From assembly GCA_943787425.1 (NCBI GenBank), contig CALSMJ010000001.1, positions 1,105,271-1,169,270 on the forward strand: DNA of 64,000 bases. The letters are read 5' to 3'. Source of the stretch: an uncultured Pseudomonadales bacterium. GTDB taxonomy: Bacteria; Pseudomonadota; Gammaproteobacteria; Pseudomonadales; Azotimanducaceae. Below the pieces are notes generated by a model. It ran no database searches. It was not told where the DNA came from and worked only from the letters and a program-made list of their open reading frames with translations. A program made the position numbers and the translations under genes. Positions 45,993 to 55,603 of this stretch are shown here, piece by piece; the stretch's first letter is position 1; every line of letters starts with the position of its first letter.

Positions 45993-47269
45993 GAGACTTC
46001 CCGTTCGATCGCGCGATAGCCGATATCCTCCCGATGATATCGGCCCTCAAATTGAATCGCCTGCACGGCCTGATAAGCCAATTGCTGCGCCTGCTGCACA
46101 GAGTCTCCAGTCGCTGCAACCGTTAGAACACGGCCGCCACTGGTGGTTAAAACCCCATCTTGCAGCGCGGTTCCCGCATGAAAAACAACTGCGTCTTGCA
46201 CGTCGCTGAGTCCAACAATGGGGAACCCAACGTCATAATCACCCGGGTAGCCCGCACTTGCGAGCACTACCGCAAGCGCGGCTTTGGGTGAGAAGCTGAG
46301 CGTCTGAGCAGCCAAGCGATGCTCAACCGCTGCCAAACAAAGCTCAGCCAAATCACTTTCGAGACGCATCATGATGGGCTGGGTCTCTGGATCGCCGAAG
46401 CGACAATTAAATTCAATCACGCTGGGCGCCCCCGAGGCATCGATCATCAAGCCTGCATACAAAAACCCAGTGTAGTGTATGCCCTCACTCAAAAGGCCCC
46501 GCAAAGTGGGCGCGATAATTTGTTCACAAATGCGCTCGCTCACGGCATCGGTCACCACGGGCGCTGGAGAATAGGCGCCCATGCCGCCGGTATTGGGACC
46601 TTGATCGCCATTAAAAATGGCTTTGTGGTCTTGCGAGGTTGCAAACGCATGGAAATCGGCGCCATCGGCCAGCACAATAAAACTTGCTTCTTCCCCCACC
46701 AGGAACGCTTCAACCACGACCCGCGCGCCGGCGTCACCAAAGGCATTGCCCAACAACATGTCATCGATCGCAGCTGCCGCAACCTCGAAACTTTGGGCCA
46801 CCACCACCCCTTTCCCTGCTGCAAGACCATCCGCCTTGATGACCACGGGCAACCCTAAGGCTTGTGCAAAGGTCTTTGCAGCGCTCGGGTCGGTAAAGCT
46901 CTGGTAAGCTGCTGTTGGAATGTTATGCCGCGTCAAAAACGCTTTTGAAAAGGTTTTGGAGCCTTCCAGCTGCGCCGCATCCGCCGAAGGCGCAAGACAA
47001 GCCAGCCCATCGCGTGCAAACACTGCCTGAATCCCAGCTACCAAAGGTCCTTCCGGCCCCACAACGGTCAGTTCAATCTGCTGCGTTTTGGCGAAAGCGC
47101 ACAGGGCGTCAAAATCCATCGGATCAATCGCAACATTTTCAAGCTTTGCGGCCGTCGCGGTACCACCATTGCCGGGCGCAACGTAGACCACACTGACGGC
47201 TTCAGACTGCGCAAACTTCCAAGCCAGCGCATGCTCTCGGCCGCCTGAACCCACCACTAAAATTTTCAC
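45989..47269 (-). CDS. purD: Phosphoribosylamine-glycine ligase
   Basis: Second step of de novo purine synthesis. The 426-residue ATP-grasp enzyme begins MKILVVGSGGREHALAWK and has KADGLAAGKGVVVA near 145, the QDHKAIFNGDQGPNTGGMGAYSP region at about 211-233 and EFNCRFGDPETQ near 286. Lies 48 bases after purH on the same strand. Confidence 0.96.
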   Translation of the reverse strand: MKILVVGSGGREHALAWKFAQSEAVSVVYVAPGNGGTATAAKLENVAIDPMDFDALCAFAKTQQIELTVVGPEGPLVAGIQAVFARDGLACLAPSADAAQLEGSKTFSKAFLTRHNIPTAAYQSFTDPSAAKTFAQALGLPVVIKADGLAAGKGVVVAQSFEVAAAAIDDMLLGNAFGDAGARVVVEAFLVGEEASFIVLADGADFHAFATSQDHKAIFNGDQGPNTGGMGAYSPAPVVTDAVSERICEQIIAPTLRGLLSEGIHYTGFLYAGLMIDASGAPSVIEFNCRFGDPETQPIMMRLESDLAELCLAAVEHRLAAQTLSFSPKAALAVVLASAGYPGDYDVGFPIVGLSDVQDAVVFHAGTALQDGVLTTSGGRVLTVAATGDSVQQAQQLAYQAVQAIQFEGRYHREDIGYRAIEREVS

Positions 47270-47317
47270 GTTGTTTTGACCCTCTCGATCCCCATCAGCC
47301 CTACGATCAGCGCTATT

Positions 47318-48895
47318 TTAGTGCTTAAAATGCCGAATACCCGTAAATAGCATGGCCATCCCCGCATCATCTGCCGCCTGAATTACTTCTTCATCCCGAA
47401 CCGAGCCGCCCGGCTGAATGACCGCGGTAATCCCAGCGGCCGCGGCCGCATCAATCCCGTCTCGAAACGGGAAGAACGCATCGGACGCCATAACAGAACC
47501 CGGCACCACCAGATTTTCATCAGCCGCTTTGATACCCGCGATTTTAGCGCTGTAGACACGACTCATTTGACCTGCGCCAACCCCAATGGTTTGCTCATGC
47601 TTTGCATAGACGATGGCGTTAGATTTCACATTTTTTGCGACCTTCCAAGCAAACAACAGATCAGTCCGTTCTTGCGCCGTGGGTTGTCGTGTCGAGACGC
47701 ATTGCAGATGCTCAGGCTCATACAGCAGGGCATCCCGAGTCTGAACTAAGAGCCCACCGGAGACCCGCTTTAAATCAAACCCAACTTGGCCCGCATTTTC
47801 ACCGCCAACCGTTAACACCCGGACATTCTTTTTAGTCGCCAAAATCGCAGCGGCGGCAGGCGTTACCGCCTCCGCCACCAACACTTCAACAAACTGCCGA
47901 TCAATAATATTTTCCGCCAAGCGCTCATCAACACAGCCATTGACCGCGATAATGCCGCCAAACGCCGAGGTCGGATCGGTCGCAAAGGCCTTGTCGTAGG
48001 CTTCAAGAAAATCCTGCCCAGAGGCCACCCCGCAAGGATTAGCGTGTTTCACGATCACACACGTCGGTGATGAAAAAGACCGAACACATTCCAAGGCAGC
48101 ATCTGCATCCGCTAAATTATTGAACGACAGATCCTTTCCCTGGATTTGGACCGCACTCGACAGGCTCCCAACCTGCACAGGATCCTCTCGATAATACGCC
48201 GCCTGCTGGTGGGGGTTTTCGCCATACCGCATGTCTTGAACTTTGACCCACTGCTGAGACAAGACTGACGGAAACAGACTCGGATGATCGTGTTCGGACT
48301 CCGCCTCTCTGGCGGCGAGATAATTCGAAATCACCGCATCATACTGTGCGATGCGCGCAAAGGCCTTACGCGCAAAATCAAAGCGAACCTGCCGCGGCAC
48401 AGCGCCCGCATTGTCATCTAGGGTTTGAATCAGGCCTTCATAGTCTCCCGGACCGGTCAAAACAGTTACCCGGTCGAAATTCTTAGCACCGGATCGAATC
48501 ATTGCGGGCCCGCCGATATCGATATTTTCGATCGCGGTTTCCAACGTACAATCTGGCGCCTGTGTCACCGCTTCAAACGGATATAAGTTAACAACAAGCA
48601 AATCAATCTCCGCAATTGCCTGCTCCGCCATGACCGTATTATCGATTCCCGCACGACCAAGCAGCCCCCCATGCACTTTCGGATGCAGGGTCTTGACCCG
48701 ACCTTGCATCATTTCCGGCGAACCCGTGTAATCTGAAATTTCAGTCACCTCATACCCGGCCGCCCGGATAAAGGCATAGGTCCCCCCGGTCGATATCAGG
48801 GCAACACCCCGAGCAGCCAGTGCCGCAAGCAGATCTTCCAGACCCGTCTTATCGGAAACACTGATGAGCGCGCGCTTTAAGGAAACTCTGTCCAT
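47318..48895 (-). CDS. purH: Bifunctional AICAR transformylase/IMP cyclohydrolase
   Basis: Catalyses the last two steps to IMP. The 525-residue protein has the IMP cyclohydrolase domain ([32 protein letters not shown]) at 1-200 and the AICAR transformylase domain with QGKDLSFNN near 247, KHANPCGVA near 276 and [10 protein letters not shown] near 460. Cotranscribed with purD. Confidence 0.96.
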   Translation of the reverse strand: MDRVSLKRALISVSDKTGLEDLLAALAARGVALISTGGTYAFIRAAGYEVTEISDYTGSPEMMQGRVKTLHPKVHGGLLGRAGIDNTVMAEQAIAEIDLLVVNLYPFEAVTQAPDCTLETAIENIDIGGPAMIRSGAKNFDRVTVLTGPGDYEGLIQTLDDNAGAVPRQVRFDFARKAFARIAQYDAVISNYLAAREAESEHDHPSLFPSVLSQQWVKVQDMRYGENPHQQAAYYREDPVQVGSLSSAVQIQGKDLSFNNLADADAALECVRSFSSPTCVIVKHANPCGVASGQDFLEAYDKAFATDPTSAFGGIIAVNGCVDERLAENIIDRQFVEVLVAEAVTPAAAAILATKKNVRVLTVGGENAGQVGFDLKRVSGGLLVQTRDALLYEPEHLQCVSTRQPTAQERTDLLFAWKVAKNVKSNAIVYAKHEQTIGVGAGQMSRVYSAKIAGIKAADENLVVPGSVMASDAFFPFRDGIDAAAAAGITAVIQPGGSVRDEEVIQAADDAGMAMLFTGIRHFKH

Positions 48896-49005
48896 ATCAC
48901 ACCTTTTATTCGACTGTGTTTTATCTGTCTTTTACCTGAGTTTAAAACACGATGGCTTAAGCTGAGGCCCGGCGCAGCGCGATGGCACGGCGAGTGCCGC
49001 CCAAA

Positions 49006-49275
49006 TCACAAAAGACCATATTTGCCTAACTTGGTCCGCAAGGTCCCGCGACTCAAACCTAACAACCTTGCTGCTTTGGATTGATTGTCCCCAACGTGCA
49101 TCATGACTTGTCGCAGCAACGACGGTTCAACCTGAGCCAAGACTTGAGCATATAAATCATCAATGGGCTGATCCTCAAGCAATCGCAAATAATCTTTGAT
49201 GGTGTCTTCGACTGCGGCTTTGATACTCACCTGGCCTAACGGCCCTTGAAGGCTGTCGGACACCCCTTGGCTCAT
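49006..49275 (-). CDS. fis: DNA-binding protein Fis
   Basis: Nucleoid-associated factor that activates rRNA and other growth-linked promoters. The 89-residue product has the Fis helix-turn-helix QSKAARLLGLSRGTLRTKLGKY at its C-terminus (described by region, residues 66-87). It overlaps dusB by four bases (ATGA), the same dusB-fis coupling as in enterics. An upstream in-frame start lies within dusB and is not needed. Confidence 0.94.
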   Translation of the reverse strand: MSQGVSDSLQGPLGQVSIKAAVEDTIKDYLRLLEDQPIDDLYAQVLAQVEPSLLRQVMMHVGDNQSKAARLLGLSRGTLRTKLGKYGLL

Positions 49276-50258
49276 GCCGCCGCACCGATCGCAGGGAGAT
49301 CGTATAGCTGGTCCAGGAAAACAAGCTGTTGGACATCGCACTGAATCAGGTTGAAGGCTTGGCGGAACGGTTCGCTATCTGAGGTGTTGGCCTGCAAAAA
49401 CCAACCCACATGCTTTCGTGCGATCCGAAGACCCTGCTCCGGACCGTAGTGATGATGCAAGGCCGCAACATGTCGCGCTATCGCTCGGCACTTGGTTTCA
49501 AAGCCTCGCGCAATCGGCGGTGACCCCGTCGCCAAAAATCGATCAATATCAGCAGGCAGCCATGGTCTACCTTGAACCGCGCGCCCCAACATCACCGCGT
49601 CCACACCCGTGTTCTGCAGCACAGAGGATGCCTGCTGGGCGTTGGTGATATCACCATTACCAATTACCGGAATGCTGACTTTTGCTTTCACCCGTGCAAT
49701 GGCCTCGTAGTCGACTGCACCCTGAAATCGACATGCCCGTGTTCTACCATGGACCGTTAAAGCTTGAATACCAGCTGATTCCGCAATTTGCGCGATGGTT
49801 TCCGCATTTTGTTCCTGCGGCGACCAACCCAGCCGAATTTTCAAGGTCACCGGAATCGAAACCGCTGCGCACACCGCCTTTAAAATCGCCGCAACCAATG
49901 CTTCATCCCGAAGCAGCGCGGACCCGGCCGCTTTGTTGCACACCTTCTTAGCCGGACAACCCATATTGATATCCAAAATATCCGCGCCCGCGATTTCATT
50001 TGCACTTGCCGCCGCAGCCATCACTTCGGGGTCGGATCCGGCAATTTGGACCCATCTGGGGCCCGTCTCATCCAGACTGACGCGACGGGTTTGGGATTTC
50101 CGACTTTTCCAAAGCCCTTGATCACTGGTTAGCATCTCGCTGACCAGCCAAAATGCGCCAAATTCACGACACAGGTCACGAAAAGGCCGATCTGTCACGC
50201 CTGCCATTGGCGCAACAATCACCCGACTGGTATGTTGAATGCCACCAATTTCAAGCAT
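49272..50258 (-). CDS. dusB: tRNA-dihydrouridine synthase B
   Basis: An FMN enzyme that reduces uridine in the tRNA D-loop. The 328-residue TIM barrel has VIVAPMAGVTDRPFR near residue 12, ILDINMGCPAKKVCNKAAGSAL (catalytic Cys, residues about 94-115), LTVHGRTRACRF near 164 and IPVIGNGDITN near 191. ATG at 50258 has GGAGA eight bases before it. A TTG six codons upstream is the alternative. Confidence 0.94.
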   Translation of the reverse strand: MLEIGGIQHTSRVIVAPMAGVTDRPFRDLCREFGAFWLVSEMLTSDQGLWKSRKSQTRRVSLDETGPRWVQIAGSDPEVMAAAASANEIAGADILDINMGCPAKKVCNKAAGSALLRDEALVAAILKAVCAAVSIPVTLKIRLGWSPQEQNAETIAQIAESAGIQALTVHGRTRACRFQGAVDYEAIARVKAKVSIPVIGNGDITNAQQASSVLQNTGVDAVMLGRAVQGRPWLPADIDRFLATGSPPIARGFETKCRAIARHVAALHHHYGPEQGLRIARKHVGWFLQANTSDSEPFRQAFNLIQCDVQQLVFLDQLYDLPAIGAAA

Positions 50259-50299
50259 GCTGGGCTTCTCCGGCAAAAGGGCCTCATCATAACAACAGA

Positions 50300-51223
50300 T
50301 TAAAGCGGGTTCACCAACTCAAGACGATAAGACGTTGCATTGGTGTAGGGTTTTTGGGCCAGCACGTCAAAAACCAGCGCTTGCGGGGCATCCGGTTCAA
50401 GGTGAATCAAGGCCGCTTCTTGCAATTGATAATCAACACCCGGGGTCAGTAATTTTTGCCCCAAGTCTCGGCCCGAGTTGTCTTGCAGAACAAACTTAAG
50501 CACGGGGAGGCCCTGCGCGCGACTGGCGGTATTGATCAACCTCGCCGATACCTGCGCGCGTCCATTTGACCAGGCGGTCATACTGACCTCATCAAGTGTC
50601 AAGCGGGTGACATCTTGAAAGGGTGGCAAATGACAGCCAAAGATTTCACAGCCCCCCGCCATGAGGCCATACAGGCCAGAATGGCTGAGCGCGCGATCCG
50701 TCCCAATCCAGATCAGTTGCAAAACCAGAAAGCCACCTAGCACAGCCGGCAAAGCCCACGCTTTTAACCGACCGCCAATCAGCGATAATCGCTCAAAAGG
50801 CACCGATTCAGGCTTTTCGGCCTCGCCGTTATCCGACCCGGTTTGCTCGGACACTCGAGCCTTGCTCGCCCCCGCCGACGCGGAAGCCGCATCACCGGCC
50901 GCGCTCACAGCGGGGCGCTCGGTCGCGGCTTGGCTTAATGTCACCTCATCGCTTGCAATCGCATCAAGGTCTATATTCGGACCTTTCGGGTCTTTATCGC
51001 TGATCTGTGGCGAGGTTTCTTCGGTCGCACTCGCTTCAGCAAAAGTGTCTGGCTCGAGGCTCTGGGGCCTGAACGCCTTGACTTCCTCAGGGGTCTTGAT
51101 CGGATCCTCTGCATGAAACACGGCTTGGCACTGGCCACATTGAACCTGGCCACTTGCAACGCCAAGCTCCTGCAGTGAGACTTTAAACGCCGTTCCACAA
51201 TTTGGACATTGGGCAACTAACAT
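50300..51223 (-). CDS. DUF3426 protein with MJ0042 zinc ribbon and one membrane segment
   Basis: A 307-residue protein. Residues 1-40 form a CxxC...CxxC ribbon (AQCPNCGTAFKV, QCGQCQAVF). A long acidic low-complexity linker follows, then a membrane segment near 163-183 (WALPAVLGGFLVLQLIWIG) and an extracytoplasmic DUF3426 domain. In Pseudomonas the orthologue also lies between prmA and dusB. Role unknown. Confidence 0.82.
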   Translation of the reverse strand: MLVAQCPNCGTAFKVSLQELGVASGQVQCGQCQAVFHAEDPIKTPEEVKAFRPQSLEPDTFAEASATEETSPQISDKDPKGPNIDLDAIASDEVTLSQAATERPAVSAAGDAASASAGASKARVSEQTGSDNGEAEKPESVPFERLSLIGGRLKAWALPAVLGGFLVLQLIWIGTDRALSHSGLYGLMAGGCEIFGCHLPPFQDVTRLTLDEVSMTAWSNGRAQVSARLINTASRAQGLPVLKFVLQDNSGRDLGQKLLTPGVDYQLQEAALIHLEPDAPQALVFDVLAQKPYTNATSYRLELVNPL

Positions 51224-52082
51224 AACTTCGCCACCAGACAAACCCAGCCATCGCGCTCAAATTGGTCCACAAACCGTACCCGCCCCTCGTAGGCCTGTTC
51301 AACCAGGACCTGTTGGCTGCTCATAATCCCCGACAAAACCAGGATGCCATCACAGGCCAAGCAATCGATTAAATTTTGCGCCAACGTCACTAACGGCGCC
51401 GCCAAAATATTGGCTAAAACCACGTCATACTTCGCGGGTTCAAAGGCTTCCGGCAGCGTGGCGACAATGTGCTCATCACCTTGTTCAGCGCGGCATTTTC
51501 AAGCGTTGCGGTAATCGCTTGAGGATCGGTGTCCACCGCTCGGCACGAATCCGCGCCGAGCAACACGGCTGCAATACCCAAAACACCCGATCCTGCGCCA
51601 TAATCCAAAACCGATTGTTGCTGCCAGGTTTGTCGATCCAGCCACTCCAGAATTAACGCTGTGGTGGCATGGGTGCCCGTGCCAAAGGCGAGGCCCGGAT
51701 CCAGCCGCAGCGCGACCTCGGCGGAGCTTGGCACCTCGTATTCTGTCGGAACAATCCACAATCTCGGCCCAAACGGCATCGGTTCGAACTGGGTTAACCA
51801 TTCCCGCTCCCAAACCCGTTCTGCCATGGTCTCAACCTGGCTGACATTAAGGCCTTCTGCCTCAAATCCGGCGACGATGGCGGTGATGTCTTGGTCTTGT
51901 TCATACAGGCCGCAAATATCAACCGCTGCCCAAAGCGGCGTTTCCCCCGGGCCAGGTTCATAAATCGGCGCATCCAGTGGATCCGTTAGGGTTACAGACA
52001 AGGCACCAGATTCCCAGAGATGTTCTTCGATCTGGTCCACAGCAGACTCTGCGGCCGAAATGGTTACTTTATGCCAGTACAC
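51217..52082 (-). pseudogene. prmA: Ribosomal protein L11 methyltransferase with a one-base deletion
   Basis: PrmA trimethylates ribosomal protein L11. The first frame (from 52082) carries the L11-binding N-domain, LDPGLAFGTGTHATT and LDYGAGSGVLGIAA for SAM. It goes out of frame near 51476 after NAALNKV. Restoring one G there continues DEHIVATLPEAFEPAKYDV into the downstream frame, with VVLANILAAPLV (the catalytic NIL motif) to 51217. Everything else looks intact, so this is a sequencing indel or a very recent loss. prmA is dispensable in E. coli. Confidence 0.88.
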
Positions 52083-52368
52083 AAACGCTCCTCGAGGCAG
52101 GCTGGAAGGCCCAGCCCAGTCTTTACTGCTTTATCGTTTAGGTGAACCCAACCTGGGCAAACATCACGCCCAGCCACCCCGTCAACAGCCGCCTGCCGGC
52201 GCTTTCAACCGTTATGTGCGCCGGACTGAGGCTCAAATCAATAACGGGCTCAAGCGCGGACCCAATCCTTGCGAACAACCCGTTTCCTGCGACTGAGTCC
52301 TCGTCTGGTGCGCAGCCACGCGACCCAGCTGTCGATCAGCAAATTAAGGCGCTGACTGGACGGGCCGA
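52083..52368. other. Gap where accB-accC would be expected
   Basis: In Pseudomonas-like genomes accB and accC lie between aroQ and prmA. Here 286 bases separate the two. One minus-strand frame (52138-52335) is open and has a plausible composition but no ATG, RBS or family match. I see no biotin-carboxylase remnant. Confidence 0.45.
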
Positions 52369-52806
52369 TCAAGCGCCCTGCGCAAGCACATAAGACAAGG
52401 CAAAACCGTACCCTTTCGACCCCAAACCCGTGATCACGCCCCGCGCGATGTCCGATAAATAAGAGTGGTGCCGAAACGGTTCGCGGCTAAAAACATTCGA
52501 CAAGTGGACTTCAACGAAAGGAAGGTTCACGGCGAGAAACGCATCACGCAGCGCAATACTCGTGTGCGTCAAGGCCCCGGGATTGATAATGATCCAATCA
52601 ACGCCATCTTTTGCTGCGTGCAACCGATCAATCAGCGCATGCTCTGCGTTGGATTGAAAAAAGCTCAGCTCAACCTGATTGGCATCGCACTGACCCAGGA
52701 GGGTATTTTCAATGTCCTGCAAGCTCTCAGAGCCATACACCTCGGGTTCGCGGGTCCCCAACAAATTCAAGTTCGGACCATTCATCACCAAAATCTGTTG
52801 CTTCAT
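52369..52806 (-). CDS. aroQ: Type II 3-dehydroquinate dehydratase
   Basis: Shikimate-pathway enzyme. The 145-residue product has [19 protein letters not shown] with the active-site Tyr near 24, [17 protein letters not shown] near 73, [15 protein letters not shown] near 99 and the His in HHSYLS. Full length for the family. Confidence 0.95.
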   Translation of the reverse strand: MKQQILVMNGPNLNLLGTREPEVYGSESLQDIENTLLGQCDANQVELSFFQSNAEHALIDRLHAAKDGVDWIIINPGALTHTSIALRDAFLAVNLPFVEVHLSNVFSREPFRHHSYLSDIARGVITGLGSKGYGFALSYVLAQGA

Positions 52807-53016
52807 CTGTTGCTCGCTTCAGGCGCTTACCGCAATCTTAAATTGAACTGACGATAATTAACATGGGCGACCTGCCGGGTCATGTCGTCCCATCGAGTTT
52901 GCTCAAAGATTGTTTGCGCCGCCAAACTGCTCGCTCACCCTAGCGCCTTGTTTCGCCGCAAAAGCGACCGCGGCAGGCAGGCCATGGGGCAATAAAACAC
53001 GCCGGGGCGCTTAAGT

Positions 53017-53493
53017 TTAATCCAGCTCAACCCATCGTTTTTGCGGCGGGTAGCAATAGCCAGCTTCGGCACAACCTTGATATTCAACGAGAAACGGTTT
53101 GGACTCTGCCTCGGCTTTGGTCCGGTCGGACCCGATCGGAATATCAAGCGCTAAGTCTTCTCGGTAGATTAACACTTCTCCAAAATACTCGTCGTGATAG
53201 GGCTCGGCCTGGGGCAACTGGACGGCAAGCAGCTCGCCGCTGGGCCCTGCAATTTTCAAACGACTGCGATATAAATAGTGACCCGGCTCAACACGCCAGA
53301 ACAACTGCAACCGTTCCCCTTGAACAAACCCAAGAAATTCAAATGCCGTATCAACCGGTAGAATGCTATTGGCCAAGTCATTTTGCATCCCGCTGGATTG
53401 AAAAAAATCAAAGGCGCTCTCCGCCGCTGCGATCGGCGTTTGGCTTAAACACAAGACCAGGAGCCCAATTTTGAATGGAGAATATCGGTGCAT
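53017..53493 (-). CDS. Stand-alone DsbD alpha-type periplasmic domain
   Basis: A 158-residue precursor with a signal peptide (FKIGLLVLCLSQTPIAAA) and the immunoglobulin-like DsbD N-terminal fold. LYRSRLKI near 85 and EYQGCAEAGYCYPPQ near the C-terminus hold the two redox cysteines. Full-length DsbD would continue with a membrane domain and a thioredoxin domain, neither of which follows in any frame before aroQ. It is either a naturally single-domain protein or the stump of a deleted dsbD. The start at 53493 gives a normal signal peptide. Confidence 0.75.
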   Translation of the reverse strand: MHRYSPFKIGLLVLCLSQTPIAAAESAFDFFQSSGMQNDLANSILPVDTAFEFLGFVQGERLQLFWRVEPGHYLYRSRLKIAGPSGELLAVQLPQAEPYHDEYFGEVLIYREDLALDIPIGSDRTKAEAESKPFLVEYQGCAEAGYCYPPQKRWVELD

Positions 53494-53537
53494 GGCCATC
53501 TCTTTCTTTTTTCTCAATCCCATCGTAGACTACAAAC

Positions 53538-54372
53538 ATGATTCTACCGTCTTGCAGCGCTCACATCCCGGACAGGACCCGTCCTGTTTTGCGCTTTTTA
53601 AAAACCACCTGTTGCAGCAGCTTGATGCTTATTTTAACCGGGTGCAATAGCCTGACGCCCTCTTTGACTGCATCGCCTGAACGCGATTCAAACATCGCTC
53701 AATTTGAAACCGAACCAGGGCAGCAACCCAAGCACCGACCACCTAGACCCCCATCAAGGCCTACTCGATCTCGCCGATCACGCCTTAAAGCGGCAACACT
53801 TAACCCAGCCAGAGGCCACGAGCGCACTCACTTACTTTAATTTGATCCTGAACACCGATCCCGACCACCAAGCCGCAAGGGCCGGCCTCAAGTCCATCAT
53901 CGATCAATACTTAGAATGGGCGCTGCGCGCGATCGAAGCTGCGCATTACGCCAAGGCCAACCAGTATTTAGAGCGCGCGGCACGAGTGAACCCTAAGTCC
54001 TCAGAAATTGCTGCAGTGGCTGATCGACTGCGCCGGAAACGAGAAGAGGGTCTCCACACCGAAATTTTACCCGATTGGCTGCTTACAGATCGGAACGCAG
54101 CAGTACAATCGCCTGAAAAAACAGCGCAGACAAGCGCCTACCTTCGTGCCTTAGCGCGCCGAATAGAAACGCTCGGCGCCAAAGTGACCATTTATAGCCA
54201 CAATGATGCGGAAGGCAGGTGGCTCTATCAGCAGCTTAATGCCAACACCACCGATCGATTGCGGGGCACCCTGAAAATCGATGCACCCAGCCGAATCGAA
54301 ATGCATTTCCAGACCAAGCCCAGTACAATACCGGTCAGAAAGCCCCCATCCGGTTTGGTTGCACCCTCATGA
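53538..54372 (+). CDS. TPR-like lipoprotein (frame-broken between 53704 and 53840)
   Basis: The frame from 53538 encodes a lipoprotein signal with lipobox LTGC and a polar linker (DSNIAQFETEPGQ). A different frame beginning near 53704 then carries the body: helical repeats (ALTYFNLILNTDPDHQAA; YAKANQYLERAARVNPKSSE) of TPR type and a C-terminal segment with VTIYSHNDAEGRWLYQQL. One frame change joins them into about 275 residues. Just upstream of the DUF2333 gene, which it overlaps by four bases, so both may act in the envelope. Confidence 0.6.
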
Positions 54373-55409
54373 AGAACCCGTTTAAAAAGACGATTGATGA
54401 AAGCCTTGAGCAGCTGGAAACCGGCGCGGCCAATGCCTGGCTCCTGAGCGGGCTAAAAGGTCTTCTGGCAAGCACCGCAGTGATCGCCTTGACGTCTCTT
54501 GGACTCGGCTTTTACTGGAGCCAAGAGCCGGAAATGCGCGTCACGACACCCGTGAGCCCGAATCAATCCGAGCCCACTGGCACGGCAACCGTTCAGGCCC
54601 TGCAACAGCTCGGCGAGATTTTGCTAGACAAACCTGGTGGTTATCTATCAAACGATTTGTTCCCCCCCGGCGTCCTCTTAGACAACGTACCCAACTGGGA
54701 GTTTGGGGTTTTGGTACAGGTCAGGGATCTTGCCCGTGCACTTCGCAACACCTTGAGCCGGAGTCAGTCCCAGTCCCGGGAGGACCCAGACCTGGTCATT
54801 GCTGAAAATCAGTTTTATTTCGACAACGACTCATGGTTCTTACCCGCAACAGAGGATGAATATCAAAAAGGTCTCGTGGCATTAGCGCGTTATCTGCTCA
54901 GACTCAAAGATCCAGGCGAGCAACAAGCCCAATTTTATGCCCGAGCCGACAACCTGAGCCTCTGGCTGGGTGAGGTCGAGACCCGGCTGGGCAGCCTTTC
55001 CCAACGCTTAAGTGCAAGCGTCGGCAAGCGTCAACTCGATACGGCCTTGGCCGGCGACAGCGCCGCACAGCAATCCACGACCACGGCCAGCGAGCAAGAA
55101 CTCAAAACACCTTGGCTCGAACTTGACGACATCTTTTACGAGGCACGCGGATCAACCTGGGCAATCCTGGTCATTCTTCGCGCCATCGAGCAAGACTTTG
55201 GCCTCGTACTCGAAAAGAAAAATGCGCGGGTGAGCCTCCGACAAATTATCCGAGAGCTCGAACCGACCCAAGATCCCTTGTGGAGTCCAATGATTCTCAA
55301 TGGCAGCGGCCTTGGCGTTCTGGCGAATCACTCTTTGGTGATGGCCTCTCATATCTCCCGCGCGAACGCGGCCATGAACGACTTGCGACAGTTGTTAGAA
55401 CAAGGCTAA
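54369..55409 (+). CDS. DUF2333 family membrane-anchored protein
   Basis: A 346-residue protein with one membrane segment (about residues 27-48, LKGLLASTAVIALTSLGLGF) and a large periplasmic domain. GGYLSNDLFPPGVLLDNVPNWE near 91, FYFDNDSWFLPATEDEY near 152 and RGSTWAILVILRAIEQDF near 258 are the conserved blocks of DUF2333. No biochemical role known to me. Translationally coupled to the lipoprotein gene. Confidence 0.8.
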   Translation: MKNPFKKTIDESLEQLETGAANAWLLSGLKGLLASTAVIALTSLGLGFYWSQEPEMRVTTPVSPNQSEPTGTATVQALQQLGEILLDKPGGYLSNDLFPPGVLLDNVPNWEFGVLVQVRDLARALRNTLSRSQSQSREDPDLVIAENQFYFDNDSWFLPATEDEYQKGLVALARYLLRLKDPGEQQAQFYARADNLSLWLGEVETRLGSLSQRLSASVGKRQLDTALAGDSAAQQSTTTASEQELKTPWLELDDIFYEARGSTWAILVILRAIEQDFGLVLEKKNARVSLRQIIRELEPTQDPLWSPMILNGSGLGVLANHSLVMASHISRANAAMNDLRQLLEQG

Positions 55410-55603
55410 GGCGCCGAATAGCCGCTGACAAAACCCGAGTTGCTCCTTAAGGCGCCGACGGAACCGATACGCCAAGCCGCGCTACCCAATATTCCTTACG
55501 TTAAAGCATGCGTCAGCGGTTCCCTCGCGGGCCACAATTTTGTACCATAAGCGCGCCTGACTTTAGGGGACAGGCTACCCATCACAACCTGTTGAGATCG
55601 CTT

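Noticed and set aside
52138..52335. Open minus-strand frame with plausible composition between aroQ and prmA
   Set aside because: No ATG, no ribosome binding site and no resemblance to AccB, AccC or any family I know. Long open frames are common in GC-rich DNA.
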